DNA of 64,000 nt, taken from assembly GCA_943840565.1 (NCBI GenBank), contig CALSUY010000001.1:62001-126000 (forward strand), given 5' to 3'. Positions within the stretch are counted from its first letter, which is position 1. Each line of letters begins with the position of its first letter. Source of the stretch: an uncultured Candidatus Actinomarinales bacterium (lineage in GTDB: Bacteria; Actinomycetota; Acidimicrobiia; Actinomarinales; Actinomarinaceae). A model generated the notes under the pieces. That model searched no databases, was not told the origin of the DNA, and was given only the letters and a program-made list of their open reading frames with translations. Shown piece by piece: positions 38,108 through 47,303 of this stretch. Both the position numbers and the translations under genes were made by a program.

Positions 38108-38280
38108 AACGAGCAAATATAGCGCCAGACCTTGAAAAAGGTGACGAGGAAGTGTGTTATCGAAAATTCGGCGGATGCATACTCGGCTCTACAGTCGTAA
38201 TAAATTGTTTAAAAACAGAGAGAAATCTTTGAACAGAAGCAATTTAACGTAGTCTAATTTCAACTTGCTCGTTGGAATGG
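38108..38280 (+). ncRNA. glmS self-cleaving ribozyme/riboswitch
   Basis: The leader of glmS fits the glmS ribozyme. The core AGCGCC is at 38121-38126, with cleavage expected between A38121 and G38122. P1 is ACCTT-GAAA-AAGGT (38129-38142), followed by the conserved GACGAGGA. A second helix pairs AGTGTG (38151-38156) with CATACT (38178-38183), enclosing TTATCGAAAATTCGGCGGA. A third pairs CGGCT (38184-38188) with AGTCG (38192-38196). The P4-like helix pairs TAAATTG (38201-38207) with CAATTTA (38240-38246), enclosing AGAGAAATC. In known cases glucosamine-6-phosphate is the cofactor and cleavage lowers GlmS expression. An additional perfect 9-bp pairing, 38108-38116 with 38265-38273, closes the whole element. 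Confidence 0.93.
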
Positions 38281-38287
38281 AGATAAT

Positions 38288-40084
38288 ATGTGTGGCATTA
38301 TTGGGTATTCGGGCCCTAAGCAACCTTTACCTATTTTATTGGAAGGACTATCTAGATTAGAATATCGTGGCTACGATTCAGCCGGTATTGCAATAACAGA
38401 TGGCCCAAATCTAACTATCGAAAAAAAAGAAGGTAAATTACAAGTTTTAAAAGACCATTTACTTAATAAAGAAATTAATGGGAATATTGGAATTGGTCAC
38501 ACTCGATGGGCAACACATGGTGTTCCAAGTGATGAAAATGCTCACCCGCATTATGATCGCAATAAAGATTTTGCCATAATACATAACGGTATAATCGAAA
38601 ATTATGCCGAAATGAAAGAAGAACTACAAAGTGATGATTATCAATTTGAATCTGAAACAGATACAGAAGTTGTAGCAGTTGAATTGAGTAAGCAATGGAC
38701 AGGTAATCTTTTGGAAACCGTCTGTAAGGTAGCTAAAGAACTTGATGGAACTTATGCACTTGTAGTTACCACAACAAAGCAGTCTGACACTATAGTTGCA
38801 GGGAGAATGATGAGCCCATTAGTTCTTGGGGTGGGAGAGGGAGAAGTCTTTCTTGCTTCAGACTCAGCAGCAATACTTGAGCACACAAATAAGATGATCT
38901 TCCTAGAGAATGGAGATTTTGTTGAGATTAAAGATGGCAGTTATCAATTATTTGACATCAACATGAATAAAATATCAAGAGAAGTTCAAGAGATTGATTG
39001 GGAAGTCTCTGAAGCAGAAAAATCAGGCCATGACCATTTCATGTACAAAGAAATACTTGAACAAGCAGAAGTAATTGAAAGGACAATAACTGGACGTTTA
39101 GAGATTGGGTCAGAGGAAATCCCTGTCGACTTAAATAAGGCCAAACAATTTGAAAAAATATGGATTGTTGCGTGCGGTACTGCTTACCATGCAGGATTAT
39201 TCGGTAAGGATTTGTTTGAAAAAGTCTTAGGAGTTCCAGTTAGTGTAGAACTTGCATCAGAATTTCGATATCGGGAACCTATAGTTGGTGAAAATGATTT
39301 AGGTATCGTTATTTCTCAATCTGGAGAAACAATGGATACCATTGCAGCAACAGAACTCCTTAAAGAGAACAATGCTCATGTTCTCGCTCTAGTAAACGTT
39401 GTCGGTAGCTCTCTTGCTAGGATGGCTGACAGTGTGTTATATCTTCATGTAGGGCCAGAAATCGGTGTAGCCTCAACAAAAGCGTATTTAGGAATGCTTG
39501 TTGGGCAACTTCTTTTAGCTAAGCACTGGGATGAATCTGAGAATCTTGAAACAACTTTTGATGAGATTAAACAGTTACCTTTTTTGATCAAAGAAACTTT
39601 GAAATGTGAATCTCAAATTAAAGAAATATCAAAATCAATTAATGAGAAGAAAGATATTTATTTTATTGGTAGGGGATTGGACTATGCATTAGCAGCAGAA
39701 GGCGCATTAAAATTAAAAGAAATATCCTATCTACATGCAGAAGCTCTTGCGGCTGGTGAACTTAAACATGGCACCTTAGCTTTGATAGAGAATGGCACAC
39801 CAGTAATTGTTACTGCCAGTCAACATCACCTTCTTGATAAGACAACAAGTAATGTTCAGGAGGTCAAAGCAAGAGGAGCATATGTAATTGCAATAGGAGA
39901 CAACTCATCAAAGAAATTGCAAGATATTTCTAATGATTACGTCACTCTTCCAGAAGCAAGTGAAATGTTATCAACAATTGTGTCAATTATTCCACTTCAA
40001 TTCATTGCATATCATGTTGCAAATTTGAACGGTGAGTCTATTGATCAACCTCGTAACTTAGCTAAATCAGTAACGGTGGAGTAG
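38288..40084 (+). CDS. glmS: glutamine-fructose-6-phosphate aminotransferase (isomerising)
   Basis: 598 residues, usual length. It makes glucosamine-6-phosphate from fructose-6-phosphate and glutamine. C2 (MCGIIGYSG) is the glutaminase nucleophile. GIGHTRWATHG and the RGYDSAGI loop belong to the N-terminal Ntn-hydrolase domain (1-240). Two SIS domains follow, with ACGTAYHAG and ISQSGETMDT binding the sugar phosphate, and the C-terminus ends QPRNLAKSVTVE. Its product is the expected ligand of the ribozyme immediately upstream, closing a feedback loop. The ribosome-binding site ATGGAG lies just after the ribozyme. Confidence 0.97.
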   Translation: MCGIIGYSGPKQPLPILLEGLSRLEYRGYDSAGIAITDGPNLTIEKKEGKLQVLKDHLLNKEINGNIGIGHTRWATHGVPSDENAHPHYDRNKDFAIIHNGIIENYAEMKEELQSDDYQFESETDTEVVAVELSKQWTGNLLETVCKVAKELDGTYALVVTTTKQSDTIVAGRMMSPLVLGVGEGEVFLASDSAAILEHTNKMIFLENGDFVEIKDGSYQLFDINMNKISREVQEIDWEVSEAEKSGHDHFMYKEILEQAEVIERTITGRLEIGSEEIPVDLNKAKQFEKIWIVACGTAYHAGLFGKDLFEKVLGVPVSVELASEFRYREPIVGENDLGIVISQSGETMDTIAATELLKENNAHVLALVNVVGSSLARMADSVLYLHVGPEIGVASTKAYLGMLVGQLLLAKHWDESENLETTFDEIKQLPFLIKETLKCESQIKEISKSINEKKDIYFIGRGLDYALAAEGALKLKEISYLHAEALAAGELKHGTLALIENGTPVIVTASQHHLLDKTTSNVQEVKARGAYVIAIGDNSSKKLQDISNDYVTLPEASEMLSTIVSIIPLQFIAYHVANLNGESIDQPRNLAKSVTVE

Positions 40085-40092
40085 ATTAATTT

Positions 40093-41181
40093 ATGGATAG
40101 AGGATACATTTATGTCAATAAAAATAATTTTCGACATAATATTGACTATTTGAACAACCTCACGGATAGAGAGCTTTGTATTGTTGTTAAGGCTAATGCA
40201 TATGGTCACGGTATAGATTGGACTGTCAATACAGCTATAGATTCAGGAGTAGTATGGTTTGCTGTCGCAACAATAGACGAAGCCATTTTAGTCAGAAGTA
40301 TTTCAGACGATATTAGAATTCTGCTACTTTCAGAACCAGCTGTTTCAGAATTAGAAAAATTAGCCATTCACAATATTGACACAACTGTATACAACGAAAC
40401 CTTTATTGAGGCCTTAGGTGAGTCACAGCACTCATTCAATGTACACCTTAAAATTGATACTGGCATGCATAGAGTTGGGTGCAGCCCAGATAAATTTGAT
40501 ATGTTATATGAAAAAATTTCATCTTTCAACAATTTAGCTCTAGAGGGTATCTGTACACATTTCCCTGTTGCAGATACGGATGAGAGACAAACGAATCACT
40601 CCGTGAAAATATTTAAGGAGACAATCTCAGCTGTTGATATAGAAAACCTTTTAATACATGCCGATAACTCAGCATCTATTACTTACAATAATGAAAAGAT
40701 TTTTAATATGACAAGGGTTGGATTAGCTGCTTATGGGCACAGTATATCTCCTGTTAGTATTGCTAGTGAATTAAAACCAGTAATGGAAATAAAAACTCGA
40801 ATATCAAATATCCAAATCAGAAAAAAAGGAGAATCTGTTTCATACGGTAAAGCACTCATTCTAGAAAAAGATGCTTTAATTGCTACTGCTCCGATTGGGT
40901 ATGGAGATGGATATCCTTGGAACTCTTTTCCGGACGGGAAGGTAATAGTCAATAACAAGTTTTGTAGGTTGATAGGTAGGGTCACAATGGATCAAATTCT
41001 ATTTGACATAACAGGAATGGAAGTAGAAATTAATGACGAGGTAACTATTTTAGGAGTATCGCTTGATAGCAGTATTGAGATTTCTATTAAAGATATTGCA
41101 GAATGGAATAACACCATTGAGTGGGAAATACTTACCAATATTAAAGACAATCGATTAAATCGAGTTGAAATTGAGAACTAA
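40093..41181 (+). CDS. alr: alanine racemase
   Basis: 362 residues. PLP enzyme making D-alanine for peptidoglycan. The PLP lysine is K33 in VVKANAYGHG. The (beta/alpha)8 barrel segment KIDTGMHRVG and the C-terminal domain motif SVSYGKALIL, with the second catalytic tyrosine, and GRVTMDQILFD are visible. It follows glmS after 8 bp, so cell-wall precursor genes glmM, glmS and alr are clustered. Its end overlaps tsaE. Confidence 0.93.
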   Translation: MDRGYIYVNKNNFRHNIDYLNNLTDRELCIVVKANAYGHGIDWTVNTAIDSGVVWFAVATIDEAILVRSISDDIRILLLSEPAVSELEKLAIHNIDTTVYNETFIEALGESQHSFNVHLKIDTGMHRVGCSPDKFDMLYEKISSFNNLALEGICTHFPVADTDERQTNHSVKIFKETISAVDIENLLIHADNSASITYNNEKIFNMTRVGLAAYGHSISPVSIASELKPVMEIKTRISNIQIRKKGESVSYGKALILEKDALIATAPIGYGDGYPWNSFPDGKVIVNNKFCRLIGRVTMDQILFDITGMEVEINDEVTILGVSLDSSIEISIKDIAEWNNTIEWEILTNIKDNRLNRVEIEN

Positions 41182-41575
41182 AGAGTTAAAACAAGATGAT
41201 TTAAAAAAATTTGCTGAACAGTTTATTTTAGACTTAGCAGTCCCCTCAGTACTTGGACTAAAAGGAAATCTGGGTAGTGGCAAAACTACTCTGGTAAAGA
41301 GCTTTATTCGTGCATTGGGAGTTGAGGAAAAAGTTACGTCACCAACATTCAATATTGTTAGAACTTATAAAAAAGAAGAGTTGACTATTTATCATGTGGA
41401 CCTTTATAGATTATCTTCCATACATGAATTTTATGATTTAGACTTGCCGCTAAATGAGGAGGATACATTATTTTTTATTGAGTGGTCTGATATGATTCCG
41501 GAATCAAAATCTACAGAGTGGAGATTTTTAGATATAGAGATTGTTGATGAGATAACAAGGAAAGTAAGATATTAA
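41165..41575 (+). CDS. tsaE: tRNA t6A biosynthesis ATPase TsaE
   Basis: 136 residues. The Walker A GNLGSGKTTL (34-43) is followed by the SPTFNIVRTY switch and the FIEWSD motif, standard for TsaE. With TsaB and TsaD it takes part in threonylcarbamoylation of A37 in ANN-decoding tRNAs. Start TTG 41165 overlaps alr by 17 bp; TTG 41171 is an alternative that removes two residues. Its partners are the next genes in the operon. Confidence 0.92.
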   Translation: MKLRTKELKQDDLKKFAEQFILDLAVPSVLGLKGNLGSGKTTLVKSFIRALGVEEKVTSPTFNIVRTYKKEELTIYHVDLYRLSSIHEFYDLDLPLNEEDTLFFIEWSDMIPESKSTEWRFLDIEIVDEITRKVRY

Positions 41576-41577
41576 AT

Positions 41578-42282
41578 ATGTATAAATTATCAATCTCTAC
41601 CTCAGGTTCTTTTATTTCTGCTTGTCTTCACGAAGAGAAGTTAGTTGGGAGCTTAATATTTCAATCTGATCAAGGATCTACCAATTTGTTGCTAAATGAA
41701 GTAGATGAGTTATTAGTAAAAACAAATGTAGACAAGAGAGATCTTGGAGCAATATATTTAGATACAGGACCTGGTTATTACACTGGACTCAGAATAGGTT
41801 ATTCAGTGGCTCAAGGCATTGGAGGAACACTTGGAATTCCATTAGTCCCAGTAAATGGCCTTGATTCACTAGCATTTTCGGCTCATACAAGCCATAGAAA
41901 GATTTGCGCCATAGTAGACATTAAAAGGAATGAATTTGCATTCTGCACCTATAAACCGGTTCCTGGTGGGGTAGTCAGAGAAACTGAGCCCGAAATTTTA
42001 GACACTGAAACTCTTAAACTAAAATTTGCTGAGGATGTTGAAAAAAAACTTTTAGTTGGCAACTGGGACTTAATATCTGAAAATGATTTACCAAATGATA
42101 GCAATACAAAATTAGCTGATCCAAAGATTGTAACCGCAGAGACAATCCACGCAGTAGGCGAAAGAATATTTCAAAATAATAAGTATCCGAACTTCAATGA
42201 AATCCCTATTAACTATATGCGTGAGCCAGATATTTCACTTTCACAGACATCACTTGAAAAAAAGGTTGAGTTTAATGATTGA
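41578..42282 (+). CDS. tsaB: tRNA t6A biosynthesis protein TsaB
   Basis: 234 residues. An ASKHA-fold protein, the non-catalytic partner of TsaD. LDTGPGYYTGLRIGYSVAQGIGGTLGIPLVPVNGLDSLA is the family signature. The C-terminal half is less conserved, as usual. It starts 2 bp after tsaE and overlaps rimI by 8 bp. Confidence 0.93.
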   Translation: MYKLSISTSGSFISACLHEEKLVGSLIFQSDQGSTNLLLNEVDELLVKTNVDKRDLGAIYLDTGPGYYTGLRIGYSVAQGIGGTLGIPLVPVNGLDSLAFSAHTSHRKICAIVDIKRNEFAFCTYKPVPGGVVRETEPEILDTETLKLKFAEDVEKKLLVGNWDLISENDLPNDSNTKLADPKIVTAETIHAVGERIFQNNKYPNFNEIPINYMREPDISLSQTSLEKKVEFND

Positions 42283-42718
42283 GAATGTATCTTTATGTGA
42301 TTTAAAAATGTCAAAAGAGCTTGAAGAAATAGAAAATGAGATATTCACTACAGCCTGGCCAAGTGAGACCATAAAGCAAAAAATTAATAATAAAGAATTT
42401 CAGTATTGGGTATATAAAAAAAATGACAAGTTGGTTGCTTATTTAGGAGTTCAGTTTATTAATGACTTTATAGAGATACTAGGTATTGGGGTAATTGAAG
42501 AATACAGAATGAATGGAATTGCTGGAGAACTTATGAATGAGCTTTTAGACTTTTTTAATAAGTCTTCTTATCTAAAAATAATATTAGAAGTACGTGAATC
42601 AAATGACACAGCAAAAAACTTATATACAAAATTGGGTTTTAACAAAATATCCAAAAGAAAAAATTATTATAAAAACGAGGATGCTGATATTTATTTAAAG
42701 GAAAAGGTCTATGTATAA
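42275..42718 (+). CDS. rimI: RimI-like GNAT N-acetyltransferase
   Basis: 147 residues with a GNAT fold: the acetyl-CoA loop is IGVIEEYRMNGIAGELMNELL (about 76-96), followed by LEVRESNDTAKNLYTKLGF. RimI acetylates the N-terminus of S18 in E. coli. Its location between tsaB and tsaD is conserved in actinobacteria. The ATG at 42275 overlaps the tsaB stop; a longer frame upstream lies within tsaB. Substrate assignment is by homology. Confidence 0.85.
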   Translation: MIENVSLCDLKMSKELEEIENEIFTTAWPSETIKQKINNKEFQYWVYKKNDKLVAYLGVQFINDFIEILGIGVIEEYRMNGIAGELMNELLDFFNKSSYLKIILEVRESNDTAKNLYTKLGFNKISKRKNYYKNEDADIYLKEKVYV

Positions 42719-43712
42719 AGATAAAGTTATCTTAGGTTTTGAAACAAGTTGTGATGAAACGGCTATTGCGATTATGAAAGATAGCAAACTACTAGTCAAT
42801 AAAATATCTTCACAGGTAGACATACATGAAAAATTTGGGGGAGTTGTTCCAGAAGTTGCATCTCGAGCTCATTCAGAAATGATACGCAACTTATTTCACA
42901 CATCACTCAACGAAGCACAGTTAGAACTTTCAGATATTGATATTGTTGCTTCTACAGATGGCCCAGGACTAGTAGGTAGTCTTGTTGTTGGCTACAATTT
43001 TGCAAAATCAGTTGCGTGGTCTTTAGATAAGCTATTTTTACCGGTAGATCACATGGTGGGGCATTTAAGTGCTCCGTTGATAGAATACCCACAACTAGAA
43101 CCGCCATTTCTTTCTTTACTAGTTTCCGGTGGGCATACACAAATTGTTTTAGTTGAAGAGTGGGGAAAGTATGAACTTTTAGGAACCACTATAGATGACG
43201 CTGCGGGAGAGGCTTTTGACAAACTTTCAAGATATTGTGGATTTGGCTTTCCAGGAGGACCTGCAATACAAAAGATAAGTGAGGGTGGAGATGAATCAAA
43301 GGTACCCCTTCCAAGACCAAAACCTTCAGGGGAGTTTGATTATTCTTTTTCTGGTCTTAAAACAGCAGCTGTTTATTACCTTCAGGACTTGAAAAAAGAG
43401 GATGAGGTTTCAAGGAAAGATTTTGCTGCTTCATATCAAGAAGCTATAGTTGACTCTTTAATGGGAGTATTTAAAAAAGCTGTAAGAGAAACAAAAGTAC
43501 CAACAATATCTGGTGGTGGTGGAGTAATGGCAAACAAAAGGTTAAGAGAAAAATTAAGTACTTTTGCTGAAGAAGAGAGTAAAAATATATATATTCCATC
43601 ACCAGCACTATCTACTGATAATGCAGCAATGATATGTAGTGCAGCACAAATGAATTTAACTACGAAAGACCTTAACATCAATGATGTAAGGCTTTCTTCC
43701 ATAATTAATTGA
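42711..43712 (+). CDS. tsaD: tRNA N6-adenosine threonylcarbamoyltransferase TsaD
   Basis: 333 residues. GFETSCDETAIA at the start, the iron ligands H114 and H118 in DHMVGH, SGGHTQIV, and ALSTDNAAMI near the C-terminus are all present. TsaD transfers the threonylcarbamoyl group to A37 of tRNA. It overlaps rimI by 8 bp. The 76-bp gap before groES contains no CIRCE operator. Confidence 0.95.
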   Translation: MYKDKVILGFETSCDETAIAIMKDSKLLVNKISSQVDIHEKFGGVVPEVASRAHSEMIRNLFHTSLNEAQLELSDIDIVASTDGPGLVGSLVVGYNFAKSVAWSLDKLFLPVDHMVGHLSAPLIEYPQLEPPFLSLLVSGGHTQIVLVEEWGKYELLGTTIDDAAGEAFDKLSRYCGFGFPGGPAIQKISEGGDESKVPLPRPKPSGEFDYSFSGLKTAAVYYLQDLKKEDEVSRKDFAASYQEAIVDSLMGVFKKAVRETKVPTISGGGGVMANKRLREKLSTFAEEESKNIYIPSPALSTDNAAMICSAAQMNLTTKDLNINDVRLSSIIN

Positions 43713-43788
43713 TAATTAAAATACATTTATAAACGCAACCGTATTAAATTTTCTTATGTACAAAAAAAATATTTAGGAGGTAATGTAA

Positions 43789-44082
43789 ATGAATCTTCAA
43801 CCTTTAGGAGACAGAGTTGTAGTTAAAGCTATGTCTGAAGATGAAATGAAAACAGCATCAGGAATTTACATTCCTGACACAGCTAAAGAAAAACCACAAG
43901 AAGGTGAAGTTGTAGCTGTAGGGCCAGGAGAGCCTAACGATGCTGGAGAAAAAGTAAAGCCAGATGTTGAAACAGGAGACAAAGTTGTCTATTCAAAATA
44001 TGGTGGAACAGAAATCAAAGTCGACGGACAAGAATACTTGATCTTATCAAGTAGAGATATTCTTGCAAAAATTACTAAGTAA
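43789..44082 (+). CDS. groES: co-chaperonin GroES
   Basis: 97 residues. [13 protein letters not shown], the mobile loop [23 protein letters not shown] and the end [11 protein letters not shown]-like [13 protein letters not shown] are typical. It forms the heptameric lid of GroEL. A strong TTAGGAGGTAA ribosome-binding site precedes it. I find no CIRCE inverted repeat upstream, so HrcA control is not supported by this sequence. Confidence 0.97.
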   Translation: MNLQPLGDRVVVKAMSEDEMKTASGIYIPDTAKEKPQEGEVVAVGPGEPNDAGEKVKPDVETGDKVVYSKYGGTEIKVDGQEYLILSSRDILAKITK

Positions 44083-44094
44083 TAGGAGATATAA

Positions 44095-45726
<1,632 letters not shown>

Positions 45727-45748
45727 TTACATCAAAAATTTAAAAATG

Positions 45749-45775
45749 GAGCGGATTTAGGTCCGCTCTTTTTTT
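45749..45775 (+). terminator. intrinsic terminator after groESL
   Basis: GAGCGGA (45749-45755) pairs with TCCGCTC (45762-45768) around a 6-nt loop, followed directly by a run of T. It ends the groES-groEL transcript before aroH. Confidence 0.9.
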
Positions 45776-45791
45776 ATAGTAAGCTAAAAAT

Positions 45792-46133
45792 ATGATAGGA
45801 ATTCGAGGAGCAATTGCTGAGGTACAAAATACTTCAGAGAACATTATTCAATCGAGTAAAAATCTTTTTACTGAAATCCTTGAAGTAAATAATTTAGAAA
45901 TTGATAAAATTATTTCAGTTTTATTTACACTTACACATGATTTAACAGAAGCATTCCCAGCTAAAGCACTGAGAGAACTTGGGCATACTACTATTCCCGC
46001 AATAGATACTTTAGCTCCAAATATAGAACATGACTTAAAGGGTTGCATACGAATATTGGTTCACTACGAAGATAATGTGAATGTTAAACACGTTTATTTA
46101 GGAGAAGCTAAAAAACTTCGTCCAGATCGATAA
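45792..46133 (+). CDS. aroH: chorismate mutase, AroH type
   Basis: 113 residues, a monofunctional AroH-fold mutase converting chorismate to prephenate. GIRGAIAEVQNTSENI, FTLTHDLTEAFPAKALRELGH and CIRILVHYEDN are the family's conserved blocks, with the catalytic Arg in CIRIL and the end LGEAKKLRPD. It lies just before the aromatic operon but is separated from it by a 151-bp attenuator-like region that has its own promoter candidate. It supplies the prephenate used by TyrA and PheA downstream. Confidence 0.92.
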   Translation: MIGIRGAIAEVQNTSENIIQSSKNLFTEILEVNNLEIDKIISVLFTLTHDLTEAFPAKALRELGHTTIPAIDTLAPNIEHDLKGCIRILVHYEDNVNVKHVYLGEAKKLRPDR

Positions 46134-46139
46134 AAGTAA

Positions 46140-46167
46140 TTGGCAAAGTGAATAAAGATGGTAAGAT
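46140..46167 (+). promoter_or_regulatory. candidate promoter of the aromatic operon
   Basis: TTGGCA (46140-46145), 16 nt, then TAAGAT (46162-46167). Transcription would begin at about 46173-46176, at the ATG of the leader peptide at 46175, so the leader peptide may be translated from a leaderless mRNA. Confidence 0.5.
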
Positions 46168-46174
46168 AATCACA

Positions 46175-46219
46175 ATGAAATTAAACAATACTTTTTTTTA
46201 CTTTAGTGAGCACATATAA
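46175..46219 (+). CDS. Phe/Tyr-rich leader peptide of the aromatic operon
   Basis: A short frame encodes MKLNNTFFYFSEHI and stops with TAA. Four consecutive aromatic codons (Phe, Phe, Tyr, Phe at 46193-46204) are the end products of the operon downstream. The layout resembles known attenuator peptides such as those of pheA and pheST in enterobacteria. The stop lies one base before attenuator segment 2. No strong Shine-Dalgarno sequence is visible; the promoter position suggests leaderless initiation. A run of eight T contributes two Phe codons, so chance cannot be fully excluded. Confidence 0.7.
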   Translation: MKLNNTFFYFSEHI

Positions 46220-46270
46220 GTTGCCCTAAAGTTGTGTTGTAATAAATCGGGCAAAAGCCCGATTTTTTTT
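46200..46270 (+). promoter_or_regulatory. transcription attenuator of the aromatic operon
   Basis: Four segments can form mutually exclusive helices. Segment 1 ACTTTAG (46200-46206, inside the Tyr-Phe-Ser codons) pairs with CTAAAGT (46226-46232). Segment 2 TTGCCC (46221-46226) pairs with segment 3 GGGCAA (46249-46254). Segments 3 and 4, AATCGGGC (46245-46252) and GCCCGATT (46257-46264), make a terminator hairpin with eight T. A ribosome stalled at the Phe/Tyr codons would cover segment 1, allow 2:3 and prevent the terminator. A ribosome reaching the stop codon would cover segment 2 and let 3:4 form. The geometry is that of amino-acid-sensing attenuation. Confidence 0.75.
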
Positions 46271-46284
46271 ATTTAGGAGAAGAA

Positions 46285-47301
46285 ATGATAATTGTAATGA
46301 AACAAGCGGCCTCTGAGGAAGATGTCGAGAAGGTTAAAAGTAAAGCTATAGAACAAGGTCACGAACCTCTGACTATATTTGGCGTTGAAAGAACTGTCGT
46401 CGCCGTGAGTGGGAAAGTTATTGAAGATAATAGAGCCATTATGAGACTTTTAGATAATGTTCATGAGGTAATTCCTATAGGTAGGCCCTACAAGCTAGCA
46501 AGCCGCAGTTATAAAGAAGAAAATACTCAAATTAAGATCAAGGACTTAATTATCGGAGGAAGTGAGCTGGCTCTTATTGCAGGACCAGACAGTGCAGAAA
46601 CAAAGGAACAAACTCTTGAAACAGCTGAGGCTGTTGTAGCTGCAGGAGGTAATGGATTAAGAGGAGGTGCTTTTAAGCCAAGAACATCCCCATATAGCTT
46701 TCAAGGATTAGGTGAAGATGGTTTGAAAATGCTCAAAGAGGCTTCAGATATAAATAACCTTCCTTTATTCAGTGAAATAATGGATACTCAGCATTTATCA
46801 ATGATGGAAAAATATGTTGATGTTCTTCAAGTTGGAGCTAGAAACATGCAAAACTTTAAGTTGTTAGAGGCAGTAGGTGAATCTAAGCTACCTGTTCTAC
46901 TTAAAAGGGGAATGAGTGCAACTTTAGAAGAACTCTTACTTGCTTCTGAATATATTTTAGCTCGAGGAAATGAAAATGTGATGTTGTGTGAAAGAGGTAT
47001 AAGAACCTATGAGACAGCAACAAGAAATACATTTGATGTAAATGCTATACCCTTTCTTAAAATGAACTCACACCTACCAGTTATTGCCGATCCAAGTCAT
47101 GCAACTGGAGACAGTAAGCTTGTTGAGCCTGTTGCTCTAGCAGCTATTGCAGCAGGGGCTGACGGACTTTTGATTGAGATTCATCCAAGACCAGATGAAG
47201 CTCTTTGTGATGGCCCTCAAGCATTAGTTCCCACGCAGTTAAATGAGTTAAGCAAAAAAGTTAGCTCTATTGCAAAAGTAGTAGGAAGAACACTTAACTA
47301 G
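46285..47301 (+). CDS. aroF: DAHP synthase, type I-beta
   Basis: 338 residues. It condenses PEP and erythrose-4-phosphate, the first step of the shikimate pathway. An N-terminal ferredoxin-like regulatory domain (1-70), as in Thermotoga DAHPS where it mediates Tyr/Phe inhibition, precedes the TIM barrel. GGAFKPRTSPYSFQGLG, VGARNMQNF, LLKRGMSAT and ADPSHATGD are conserved. Odd point: the metal-ligand cysteine of IAGPCS is D102 here (IAGPDSAET), so an Asp would have to bind metal. First structural gene of the operon, 14 nt after the terminator T-run. Confidence 0.93.
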   Translation: MIIVMKQAASEEDVEKVKSKAIEQGHEPLTIFGVERTVVAVSGKVIEDNRAIMRLLDNVHEVIPIGRPYKLASRSYKEENTQIKIKDLIIGGSELALIAGPDSAETKEQTLETAEAVVAAGGNGLRGGAFKPRTSPYSFQGLGEDGLKMLKEASDINNLPLFSEIMDTQHLSMMEKYVDVLQVGARNMQNFKLLEAVGESKLPVLLKRGMSATLEELLLASEYILARGNENVMLCERGIRTYETATRNTFDVNAIPFLKMNSHLPVIADPSHATGDSKLVEPVALAAIAAGADGLLIEIHPRPDEALCDGPQALVPTQLNELSKKVSSIAKVVGRTLN

Positions 47302-47303
47302 AA

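Noticed and set aside
43713-43788. Possible CIRCE heat-shock operator upstream of groES
   Set aside because: No TTAGCACTC-like inverted repeat is present; only AT-rich sequence and a strong ribosome-binding site are seen.
46192-46199. Run of eight T as the terminator of aroH
   Set aside because: No GC-rich hairpin precedes it. The T-run reads as Phe codons of the leader peptide instead.
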